Of a stretch of DNA of 64,000 nt, positions 28,330-38,619 are shown piece after piece. The stretch's first letter is position 1, and each line of letters begins with the position of its first letter. This DNA is from Sanderia malayensis (Eukaryota > Cnidaria > Scyphozoa > Semaeostomeae > Pelagiidae). A program made the translations under genes and the position numbers. The notes beneath the pieces were generated by a model, which searched no databases, was not told where the DNA came from, and was given only the letters and a program-made list of their open reading frames with translations. The stretch lies in contig RQOL01000321.1 in the NCBI GenBank assembly GCA_013076295.1, forward strand, positions 1 to 64,000, read 5' to 3'.

Positions 28330-30015
28330 ACTGGTTGGCGCACTTCGTGCGCTGCATTCGCTTCGCTCATGCCTCCTTCAACCCCACGTACAATGGGTTA
28401 GCTCGCTGCGCTCGCCTGTCTATGTATTATCAAGAAACACTGACTGATAGGGCGCACTTCGTGCGCTGCATTCACTTCGCTCTTGCCTTCTTCAACCCCA
28501 CGTACAATGGGTTAGCTCGCTGCGCTCGCCTGTCTATCTATTATCAAGAAACATTGACTGATGGGGCGCACTTCGTGCGCTGCATTCGCCTCGCTCATGC
28601 CTCTTTCAACCCCACATACAGTGGGTTAGCTCGCTGCGCTCGCCTGTCTATCTATTATCAAGAAACATTGACTGATGGGGCGCACTTCGTGCACTGCATT
28701 CGCTTCGCTCATGCCTCTTTCAACCCCACATACAATAGGTTAGCTCGCTGCGCTCGCCTGTCTATGTATTATCAAGAAACACTGACTCGTAGGGCGCACT
28801 TCGTGTGCTGCATTTGCTTCGCTCATGCCTCTTTCAACCCACGTACAATGGGTTAGCTCGCTGCGCTCGCCGGTCTATCTATTATCAAGAAAAATTGACT
28901 TATGGGGCGCACTTAGTGCGCTGCATTCGCTTCGCTCATGCCTCTTTCAACCCCACGTACAATGGGTTAGCTCGCTGCGCTCGCCTGTCTATCTATTATC
29001 AAGAAACATTGACTGATAGGGCGCACTTCGTGTGCTGCATTCGCTTCGCTCATGCCTCTTTCAAACCCACGTAAAATGGGTTAGCTCGCTGCGCTCGCAT
29101 GTCTATGTATTATCAAGAAACACTGACTGATAGGGCGCACTTCGTGCGCTGCATTCGCTTCGCTCATGCCTCCTTCAACCCCACGTACAATGGGTTAGCT
29201 CGCTGCGCTCGCCTGTCTATCTATTATCAAGAAACATTGACTGATGGGGCGCACTTCGTGCGCTGCATTCGCTTCGCTCATGCCTCTTTCAACCCCACAT
29301 ACAATGGGTTAGCTTGCTGCGCTCGCCTGTCTATCTATTATCAAGAAACATTTACTTATGGGGCGCACTTCGTGCGCTGCATTCGCTTCGCTCATGCCTC
29401 TTTCAACCCCACGTACAATGGGTTAGCTCGCTGCGCTCGCCTGTGTATCTATTATCAAGAAACATTGACTGATAGGGTGCACCTCGTGCGGTGCATTCGC
29501 TTCGCTCATGCCCCTTTCAACCCAACTTACAATGGGTTAGCTCGCTGCGCTCGCCTGTCTATCTATTATCAAGAAACATTGACTGATGGGGCGCACTTCG
29601 TGCGCTGCATTCGCTTCGCTCATGCCTCTTTCAACCCCACATACAATGGGTTAGCTTGCTGCGCTCGCCTGTCTATCTATTATCAAGAAACATTGGCTTA
29701 TTGGGCGCACTTCGTGCGCTGCATTCGCTTCGCTCATGCCTCTTTCAACCCCACGTACAATGGGTTAGCTCGCTGCGCTCGCCTGTGTATCTATTATCAA
29801 GAAACATTGACTGATAGGGCGCACCTCGTGCGGTGCATTCGCTTCACTCATGCCCCTTTCAACCCAACTTACAATGGGTTAGCTCGCTGCGCTCGCCTGT
29901 CTATCTATTATAAAGAAGCATTGATTGATACGGCGCACTTCGTGCGCTGCATTCGCCTACGCTCGTGCCTCTGCCTACTTCTCTTACAACAGTTTGGCTC
30001 GCTGCGCTCGCCTGA
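28330..30015 (+). repeat. 114-bp hairpin minisatellite, about 15 units (element B)
   Basis: Unit landmarks: GCGCACTTCGTGCGC (a 6-bp stem with a 3-base loop), TGCATTCGCTTCGCTCATGC, CTCTTTCAACCCCACGTAC, AATGGGTTAGCTCGCTGCGC, CTGTCTATCTATTATCAAG and AAACATTGACTGATG. Hairpins recur about every 114 bp from 28338 to 29932. Because 114 is 38 codons, long frames stay open (28335-28856, 29099-30031; repeat CIRFAHASFNPTYNGL). A second frame is open too (28232-28447, 28825-29016), so openness follows from the repeat length and is not evidence of protein. The array is GC-rich against AT-rich surroundings. Confidence 0.95.
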
Positions 30016-30284
30016 TAACCCGTTATCATAATTTGTTTATTAAAACTTTGGGCTTGTTTACATTAGGCCTAAGCATCGCAAGCATGCCGAAGCAACAATG
30101 GCGGTCGCCCACTACCTAAACTACAACTATCTCACTCAAGAAACAAAACAAAGCTATCACCTGTGTTCTCAATTGTTTCCTATAATTTTCCAAAGGTCTC
30201 TCAAACAATTAGCAAGTCTTTACAAAGATAATTCAGGTCGTAAAACACTTTGAAAGGCGCCCAGTTATCCTTTGTGTGCAAAAC

Positions 30285-30530
30285 AAAAACACGTGTCTTC
30301 TCCAAAAGTACCTGCTGTTCAACCCGAGGGCAAATTTGCATGATAACGAAAAACGCGTGACTGTTCACGTGAAGTCGCGAAAAAGCCAATCAAATTATAG
30401 CAAAAGACGAAACGGGTCACGTGAAGAGCGAATACTCTGTTCGAGAATGGAGTTCGGGACGCGAATTTGGAAGTTTCGCCAGCGTAAACCGTAGTTTTTT
30501 TGTGATAGCACAATTAGCAGAATAATTAAT
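30285..30530 (-). promoter_or_regulatory. Conserved block of element B with octamer, CCAAT and CACGTG motifs
   Basis: This block is shared with element C (41520-41790) in the same element orientation. It holds an exact octamer ATGCAAAT on the minus strand (30334-30341), a CCAAT box (30386-30390) and CACGTG sites at 30366-30371 and 30418-30423. Octamer plus CCAAT is a combination known from animal promoters, for example histone genes. Whether this drives transcription here is inference. A 64-codon frame (30319-30513, minus, ending ...YHANLPSG) is also conserved in C, but with many replacement differences, so it is probably not coding. Confidence 0.4.
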
Positions 30531-31975
30531 GGAATAATTCAATAATTAGGGAGAAAATCGAAAAACAAAATCCATTACCCTGGTTAAATTAATAAACTAA
30601 ACATTCAGTGTGAATTTCATTGCCATATACCCACATACAAAAAAGCCTTTGTGATTACACGGTTCGCCGTTTCGGCCCATTGTTTTTGGGCGTTCGACCT
30701 ATTGTTTCGGGTTGAATCTATTGTTTTTGGCGAGGAAAGTGCGTCATCACGTGACATCGCAGAATAGTAATATTGACCTTGTATGAGGCCAGCTTTCAGA
30801 ATAGAAAAGGACATTTTTCTTCTATGAACGTATACAAAGGGAAAAATGATATTATTTGGGAAAAGTTTAGTCCACATTAAGTTAAAGATGTAATCTAGAT
30901 CAAAGAGTCCTTGTATTTGACTGTTAAAGCCTCTGAATACTCATGGCATTCTGATAGATCTGAACACTTATTGAACTTATAGGCAGCAGATATAGATACA
31001 TGTGAATTGCCTAGGTTAACTTGTTTAATTGCTCACTACATAGGGCGGAAGCATTATATGTTAGAAAGAGATTTCTTATGATTGGGAAAGATCGGGAGAA
31101 CCCACTGTATTATATGTGGCAACAAAAAAGAAACCTTCCAGTTGGCTAGTTCTTCCTTGGAAACTTTATCATTGACCTTAGCGATCTTTTTATAGAAGAA
31201 ATATCAGTGTTGTCATTACAGTGAAAGCGGGAATTGAAACTGACTTACCCATGAGTTGTTTACTTTACCTCAAATGAATAAAAAACCACTCCAACATCCT
31301 TAAAAACTGATAAATGACTGCTTTGGATGTCCCATTATGCACACTTGTCCATACAAATGCGTCCACTATCTGAAAAACAATGATATGTGTACTACTTGTA
31401 CATAAATAATTGTAATATGAAAATGGCCAATTGAAAATGGATGGGCAAAAACTTGAATAGAGGGCATATTATCGCACCAAATAGTATATTGACATTGTAT
31501 TAGGTCGGATTCCACAATAGAAAAGGATATTTTCCTTCTATGAGTAGATAATAAGGGAGACTTGATATTATTTGGGAAAACTTTAGTCGACATTAGCTTA
31601 AAGATGTAATGTAAATCAAAGAGTCCTTGCATTTGATTGTTAAAGGCTCTGATTACTCATGTCATTCTGATAGATCTGAAAACTCATTGAACTTATAGGG
31701 AGTAGATATGGATACATGTGAAATGCCTAGGTTAACTTGTTAAATTGTTCACTACATATGGCAGAACCATTATATGATAGAAAGAGACTTCTTATGATTG
31801 GGAAAGATCGGGAGAACCAACTGTATTATCTGTGGCAAAAACAAAGAAACCTTCCATTTGGCTAGTTCTTTCTTGGAGACATTATCATTGACCTTAGCAA
31901 TATTCTTATTGAAGAAATATCAGTCTTGTGATCACATTGAAAAGGGGAATTGAAACTGACTTACCCATGAGTTGT

Positions 31976-32311
31976 TTACTTTACCTCGAATGAATCAAAA
32001 ACCATTCCAACATCCTTAAACACGGAGAAATGGCTGCTTTGGATGTCGCCATTATAAACACATGTCCATACAAATGAGTCCAATATCTGAAAAAACATTG
32101 ATATTTTTCGTAATTGTACATAAATAATTGTAATGTGAAAATAACAAATTGAAAATGGATGGGCTAAAACTTGAATAGAGTGCCTATTGTTGCGCCAAAA
32201 AGGATAGTGACCTTGTATCAGGCCAGCTTCCAGAATAGAAAAGGAAATTTTTCTTCTATGAACATATACAAAGAGAGAAATGATATTATTTGGGAAAAGT
32301 TTAGTCAACAT
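31976..32311 (-). other. 111-codon frame, exon-like repeat copy
   Basis: Copy of the frame described at 27320-27655, with LFPNNIISLFVYVHRRK and the terminal block ILDSFVWTCVYNGDIQSSHF. The acceptor and the GAG|GTAAAG donor are kept. Its sister in the next 2.15-kb set is 34132-34461, where a single base is missing near the donor (TTTACTCG for TTTACCTCG). Confidence 0.35.
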
Positions 32312-32693
32312 TAGGTTAAAGATGTAATGTATATCAAAAAGTCCTTGTATTTGACTGTTAAAGCCTCTGAATACTCATGGCATTCTGATAGATCTGAACA
32401 CTTATTGAACTTATAGGCAGCAGATATAGATACATGTGAAATGCCTAGGTTAACTTGTTTAATTGCTCACTACATAGGGCGGAACAATTATATGTTAGAA
32501 AGAGATTTCTTATGATTGGGAAAGATCGGGAGAACCCACTGTATTCTATGTGGCAACAACAAAGAAACCTTCCATTTGGCTAGTTCTTCCTTGGAAACTT
32601 TATCATTGACCTTAGCGATCTTTTTATAGAAGAAATATCAGTGTTGTCATTACAGTGAAGGCGGGAATTGAAACTGACTTACCCATGAGTTGT

Positions 32694-33029
32694 TTACTCT
32701 ACCTCGAATGAATCAAAAACCATTCCAACATCCTTAAACAGGGAGAAATGGCTGCTTTGGATGTCGCCATTATAAACACATGTCCATACAAATGAGTCCA
32801 ATATCTGCAAAAACATTGACATTTTTCGTACTTGTACATAAATAATTGTAATTTGAAAATAACAAATTGAAAATGGATGGGCTAAAACTTGAATAGAGGG
32901 CCTATTGTTGCGCCAAAAAGTATATTGACCTTGTATGAGGCCAGCTTCCAGAATAGAAAAGGACATTTTTCTTCTATGAATGTATACAAAGGGAGAAATG
33001 ATATTATTTGGGAAAAATTTAGTCAACAT
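32694..33029 (-). other. 111-codon frame, exon-like repeat copy
   Basis: Another copy, reading LTKFFPNNIISPFVYIHRRK and ending SLFKDVGMVFDSFEVE. The acceptor reads TTTTTGCAG instead of TTTTTTCAG. Its sister copy is 34842-35114, shortened at the start by a missing base. Splice borders and the 34-codon block are preserved. Confidence 0.35.
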
Positions 33030-35559
33030 TAAGTTAAAGATGTAATCTAGATCAAAGAGTCCTTGTATTTGACTCTTAAAGCCTCTGAATACTCATGGCA
33101 TTCTGATAGATCTGAACACTTATTGAACGTATAGGCAGCAGATATAGATACATGTGAAATGCCTAGGTTAACTTGTTTAATAGCTCACTACATAGGGCGG
33201 AAGCATTATATGTTAGAAAGAGATTTCTTATGATTGGGAAAGATCGGGAGAACCCACTGTATTATATGTGGCAACAAAAAAGAAACCTTCCAGTTGGCTA
33301 GTTCTTCCTTGGAAACTTTATCATTGACCTTAACGATCTTTTTATAGAAGAAATATCAGTGTTGTCATTACAGTGAAAGCGGGAATTGAAACTGACTTAC
33401 CCATGAGTTGTTTACTTTACCTCAAATGAATAAAAAACCACTCCAACATCCTTAAAAACTGATAAATGACTGCTTTGGATGTCCCATTATGCACACTTGT
33501 CCATACAAATGCGTCCACTATCTGAAAAACAATGATATGTGTACTACTTGTACATAAATAATTGTAATGTGAAAATAGCCAATTGAAAATGGATGGGCAA
33601 AAACTTGAATAGAGGGCATATTATCGCACCAAATAGTATATTGACATTGTATTAGGTCGGATTCCACAATAGAAAAGGATATTTTCCTTCTATGAGTAGA
33701 TAATAAGGGAGACTTGATATTATTTGGGAAAACTTTAGTCGACATTAGCTTAAAGATGTAATGTAAATCAAAGAGTCCTTGCATTTGATTGTTAAAGGCT
33801 CTGATTACTCATGTCATTTGATAGATCTGAAAACTCATTGAACTTATAGGGAGTAGATATGGATACATGTGAAATGCCTAGGTTAACTTGTTAAATTGTT
33901 CACTACATATGGCAGAACCATTATATGATAGAAAGAGACTTCTTATGATTGGGAAAGATCGGGAGAACCAACTGTATTATCTGTGGCAAAAACAAAGAAA
34001 CCTTCCATTTGGCTAGTTCTTTCTTGGAGACATTATCATTGACCTTAGCAATATTCTTATTGAAGAAATATCAGTCTTGTGATCACATTGAAAAGGGGAA
34101 TTGAAACTGACTTACCCATGAGTTGTTTACTTTACTCGAATGAATCAAAAACCATTCCAACATCCTTAAACACGGAGAAATGGCTGCTTTGGATGTCGCC
34201 ATTATAAACACATGTCCATACAAATGAGTCCAATATCTGAAAAAACATTGATATTTTTCGTAATTGTACATAAATAATTGTAATGTGAAAATAACAAATT
34301 GAAAATGGATGGGCTAAAACTTGAATAGAGTGCCTATTGTTGCGCCAAAAAGTATAGTGACCTTGTATCAGGCCAGCTTCCAGAATAGAAAAGGAAATTT
34401 TTCTTCTATGAACATATACAAAGGGAGAAATGATATTATTTGGGAAAAGTTTAGTCAACATTAGGTTAAAGATGTAATGTATATCAAAAAGTCCTTGTAT
34501 TTGACTGTTAAAGCCTCTGAATACTCATGGCATTCTGATAGATCTGAACACTTATTGAACTTATAGGCAGCAGATATAGATACATGTGAAATGCCTAGGT
34601 TAACTTGTTTAATTGCTCACTACATAGGGCAGAACAATTATATGTTAGAAAGAGATTTCTTATGATTGGGAAAGATCGGGAGAACCCACTGTATTCTATG
34701 TGGCAACAACAAAGAAACCTTCCATTTGGCTAGTTCTTCCTTGGAAACTTTATCATTGACCTTAGCGATCTTTTATAGAAGAAATATCAGTTTGTCATTA
34801 CAGTGAAGGCGGGAATTGAAACTGACTTACCCATGAGTTGTTTACTCTACCTCGAATGAATCAAAAACCATTCCAACATCCTTAAACAGGGAGAAATGGC
34901 TGCTTTGGATGTCGCCATTATAAACACATGTCCATACAAATGAGTCCAATATCTGAAAAAACATTGACATTTTTCGTACTTGTACATAAATAATTGTAAT
35001 TTGAAAATAACAAATTGAAAATGGATGGGCTAAAACTTGAATAGAGGGCCTATTGTTGCGCCAAAAAGTATATTGACCTTGTATGAGGCCAGCTTCCAGA
35101 ATAGAAAAGGACATTTTCTTCTATGAATGTATACAAAGGGAGAAATGATATTATTTGGGAAAATTTAGTCAACATTAAGTTAAAGATGTAATCTAGATCA
35201 AAGAGTCCTTGTATTTGACTCTTAAAGCCTCTGAATACTCATGGCATTCTGATAGATCTGAACACTTATTGAACGTATAGGCAGCAGATATAGATACATG
35301 TGAAATGCCTAGGTTAACTTGTTTAATAGCTCACTACATAGGGCGGAACATTATACGTTAGAAAGAGATTTCTTATGATTGGGAAAGATCGGGAGAACCC
35401 ACTGTATTATATGTGGCAACAAAAAGAAACCTTCCAGTTGGCTAGTTCTTCCTTGGAAACTTTATCATTGACCTTAACGATCTTTTATAGAAGAAATATC
35501 AGTGTTGTCATTACAGTGAAAGCGGGAATTGAAACTGACTTACCCATGAGTTGTTTACT

Positions 35560-36690
35560 TTACCTCAAATGAATAAAAAACAATTCCAACATCCTTAAAA
35601 ACTGAAAATGACTGCTTTGGATGTCCCATTATGCACACTTGTCCATACAAATGAGTCCACTATCTGAAAAACAATGATATGTTACTACTTGTACATAAAT
35701 AATTGTAATATGAAAATAACCAATTGAAATGGATGGCAAAACTTGAATAGAGGCATATTATCGCACCAAATAGTATATGACATTGTATTAGGTCGTTCCA
35801 CAATAGAAAAGGTATTTTCCTCTATGAGTAGATAATAAGGGAGACTTGATATTATTTGGAAACTTTAGTCGACATTAGCTTAAAGATGTAATGTAAATCA
35901 AAGAGTCCTGCATTTGATTGTTAAAGCTCTGATTACTCATGTCATTCTGATAGATCTGAAACTCATTGAACTTATAGGAGTAGATATGATACATGTGAAA
36001 TCCTAGGTTAACTTGTTAAATTGTTCACTACATATGGCAGAACCATTTATGATAGAAGAGACTTCTTATGATTGGGAAAGATCGGGAGAACCACTGTATT
36101 ATGTGGCAAAACAAAGAACCTTCCATTGGCTAGTTCTTTCTTGGAGACATTATCATTGACCTTAGCATATTCTTATGAAGAAATATCAGTCTTGTGATCA
36201 CATGAAAGGGAATTGAAACTGACTTACCCATGAGTTGTTTACTTTATCTCGAATGAATCAAAACCATTCCAACATCCTTAAACATGAGAAATGCTGCTTT
36301 GGATGTCGCCATTATAACACTGTCCATACAATGAGTCCATATCTGAAAAACATTGATATTTTCGTATTGTACATAAATAATTGTAATTGAAAATAACAAT
36401 TGAAATGGATGGGCTAAAACTTGAATAGATGCCTATTGTTGCGCCAAATGTATATTGACCTTGTATAGGCCAGCTTCCAAATAGAAAAGGACATTTTCTT
36501 CTATGAATGTATACAAAGGGAGAATGATATTATTTGGAAAAATTTAGTCAACATTAGTTAAAGATGTATCTAGATCAAAGAGTCTTGTATTTGATGTTAA
36601 AGCCTCTGAATACTCATGGCATTCTGATAGATCTGAACACTCATTGAACTTATAGGCAGCAGATATAGATAGATGTGAAATGCCTGATTA
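35560..36690. other. Low-accuracy stretch of the 717-bp array
   Basis: Relative to the matching units at 31.2-32.4 kb and 33.4-34.5 kb this stretch loses dozens of single bases: GGATGGCAAAACTTG for GGATGGGCAAAAACTTG, TATATGACATTG for TATATTGACATTG, CCTCTATGAG for CCTTCTATGAG. The unit 35534-36217 is only 684 bp against 715-719. Losses of single bases without matching gains are typical of poorly polished long-read consensus, not of evolution. No reading frame here should be interpreted. Confidence 0.8.
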
Positions 36691-36899
36691 ATGTGAAATG
36701 CATTGAAACTCGAAATATAATAAATTACACATGAACCTGTAGCTGAGAGAGCAGCGAATCCAATAAAAATAACTTCATTTATTAAAAACGTCTTTCCAAA
36801 TTGTCAGAAGAATTTACTTCAGAAAATGATATTTGTTGTCAAGTATTCAATACTTGAAACACACTTTGCAAACTTCTGGACATTTCAAAGACTTCAAAA

Positions 36900-37845
36900 T
36901 TGGTGATTACTATTAGTAGACTACATACTTCTTCAACTGAAAGATAAAATGAAAAGGGGGTCCCGGATTCATTGTTATTTTTGTACGGAAACTATTAATG
37001 TATTGGTGAGATGATTTTTGGGAAAATTATAATTAGCATAATGTGAGCAGAAATTTAGCACACTTGATAATTCTTGGAGCTGAAGAAAGACAGAAAGGAA
37101 AATCCCAGATACATGATTACTTTTGAACAAAATTTATTAATGTAATTGTGAGATCATTTTTGGCAAAATATTAATTTGCCAAAGTGTAAGGAATTTAATT
37201 TGTTCAATAGTACTTACCAACAAAGACTTTCAATTGCAGATTGAAATGCATTAATCTTTGAGTTAATATGAAGAAAAAATTCCACCAACAGAATTCTTGT
37301 GATGTGACGGCTTGCAATTCATCGATAAATTTCTATGAGACACTGAGATTCAAGAAAAAGCATGTATAAAAATTAAGAAGCAAATGTGGACATCGTGAAG
37401 AATTTAAAAAATGGTGATCAATTGTAGTAGATTTAATAATTCTTGAAGTCAAAGATAAAATGAAAGGGTTGTCCCAGATTCATTGTTACTTTGGTACTGA
37501 AATTATTAATGTATTGTTGAGATGGTTTTTGGGAAAATTTCAATTTGAGAATGTATAAGGAACTTCAAATATTATTTATTACTTACCGACAAAGACATTT
37601 GAGTGCAGATTCAAAAGCATTAGCCATTAAGTTGAGGTGAGACATATAATTCAGGAAATAACTTCTTGTGATTTGATGATTTAGAAATTATTTAGGCCTC
37701 TCAGTACAGACTGAATTTGAAGACAAATATCTGAAACATAGAAAATCAATGCTTAATGTGTTGAAATGATAAGAAAAGTTGTGAAACATGTATGTAGATG
37801 AAAATGGAATGCCTCAACCACCCTCCACATTTATTTACCAAGGTT
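36900..37845 (-). repeat. Diverged ~368-bp tandem repeats with splice-like borders
   Basis: Two full diverged copies (about 37111-37478 and 37479-37845) and a partial one from about 36905 share TTATTAATGTA(A/T)TG, GAGAT.(A/G)TTTTTGG and CTTAC...CAAAGAC.TT. On the minus strand each full copy ends an open block at a strong donor: ...SLCW before GTAAGTACT (last exon base 37218) and ...CLCR before GTAAGTAAT (last exon base 37587). The translated ends are similar (INAFQSAIESLCW, ANAFESALKCLCR). Another acceptor (CTTTCTTCAG) sits just before 37079. These may be further captured exons of the same unknown gene. The upstream border of each block is unclear. Confidence 0.45.
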
Positions 37846-37892
37846 AATAATTCTCCAGTTCATATTAAATTAAAACAACATGCTGCTTGTAC

Positions 37893-37972
37893 CTTGGTTC
37901 AGATATATCAGGATTGTCTTTGTGAAAAGTAATAAACTGTTGGAGGGTGAAGTAAGATATACCTGAACCAAG
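37893..37972. repeat. Inverted repeat, 17-bp arms
   Basis: CTTGGTTCAGATATATC at 37893-37909 is mirrored by GATATACCTGAACCAAG at 37956-37972, with 16 of 17 bases pairing and a 46-base loop. It could be the stem of a small structured element or a degraded MITE. No target duplication was identified. Confidence 0.6.
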
Positions 37973-38245
37973 AAGCCATTCCTCTATAATGAAATACATG
38001 CTGCTGTAATTGAAACAAATAGATACACTTTGAAATGTCAGAAAAAACTTGCAATTTCAGCTCAAAATTGGCGAAACTAACACCTTGGCGAATAACTGCC
38101 GAAAGTGCTGAGGTAATGACAATGGGGTTTGGCAAGTTAGAATCTAAATTAGGCAACTGCAAAAGCCATGTTTTGTGGGTAAAATTTGCCTGTTTTGGAG
38201 TGAAAACGAAGCTTGCCTTAAATCGTCCAAAAACAGAGGAAAATC

Positions 38246-38611
38246 ATGGAATTAGAGAAAACATACCCAACAGACTTTAGTTCTAGCACAAATAAAGAGT
38301 TATCGAAATTTGAAATGGAGAAATTCCGCCCAGAGAAACCCGAAATATTAAAGATTGTACTTATGTTTATCTTAGGCCCATCTTTTGAAACAAAAACGAA
38401 AGCAGGAAAGAGGAATGAAACTAAGCCAGTTTCTTTCTTAAAAAATATCAAAACAGAAATTACCTTGTCCCAAAGGTTTAAAGGTTGTCTGCCCGTGTTC
38501 AGCCAGCAATTTCAAGGTCTCAGCAACAATTTCCGCCAGCTCTTTCTACCTGAAACTTCTCCGACTTTGCAAAAAGATCCAATTACAGAACCATGTGCTT
38601 TCGAAATCTGA
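38246..38611 (+). other. 121-codon open frame of unknown significance in element A
   Basis: The frame MELEKTYPTDFSSSTNKELS to CAFEI is open and ends in TGA. The opposite strand is open too over part of it (38218-38451). I do not recognise a domain and it lies in the 5' part of element A, opposite to the element's direction. It is probably chance. The rest of 37980-38620 shows no recognised feature. Confidence 0.15.
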
Positions 38612-38619
38612 TATCTTGT

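Larger units (their letters stand above)
28272..30776 (-). mobile_element. Helitron-like element B, 2.5 kb, nested in element A
   Basis: Removing this segment joins TAGTATATTGA to CCTTGTATGAGG, exactly the sequence of the uninterrupted sister units, with no target duplication. In element orientation it begins TCAATATTACTATTCTGCG and ends GACCCCCAG followed by T. The 5' end aligns with that of element A (both have ATATTACTA and, 22-26 bases in, the palindrome TCACGTGA). CCCCAG can pair with CTGGGG about 30 bases upstream. The 3' tetranucleotide is CCAG rather than CTAG and the base before the 5' end is G, so the termini depart slightly from canonical. The exact 5' junction is uncertain, because the host sequence there resembles the element start. 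It contains a 15-unit minisatellite and a regulatory-looking region but no transposase. Confidence 0.75.
30777..36690 (-). repeat. ~717-bp tandem repeat array in element A, part 2, with 2.15-kb higher-order repeat
   Basis: The landmark ACTGACTTACCC lies at 31239, 31955, 32673, 33391, 34106, 34821, 35534 and 36218. Unit types alternate in sets of three, so 31239-33390 is repeated almost exactly at 33391-35533 (offsets 2143-2152 bp), and a third partial set follows. Type-B units (frames 31366-31632 and 33518-33784, minus) have GATGTCCCATTATG where others have GATGTCGCCATTAT. This is a one-base deletion fixed before the sets were duplicated, and it breaks the frame of the exon-like block. The array ends near 36690. 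With part 1 there are about 10.7 units. Confidence 0.9.

Noticed and set aside
29099..30031. 310-codon open frame as a repeat protein gene
   Set aside because: Unit length of 114 bp keeps frames open by arithmetic; a second frame is also open in the same array, there is no start context and the DNA hairpin explains the conservation better.
28272..30776. hAT-type element with 8-bp target duplication (ATATTGAC at both edges)
   Set aside because: The second ATATTGA belongs to the element's own 5' end (it aligns with ATATTACTA in element A), there are no terminal inverted repeats, and A has a clean A^T insertion without duplication.
31366..31632. Type-B 88-codon frames as separate genes
   Set aside because: They are parts of the 717-bp repeat whose exon-like block carries a one-base deletion; no start or domain evidence.
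38035..38451. Overlapping frames on both strands in element A
   Set aside because: Mutually overlapping, short, no recognised motif or codon evidence.
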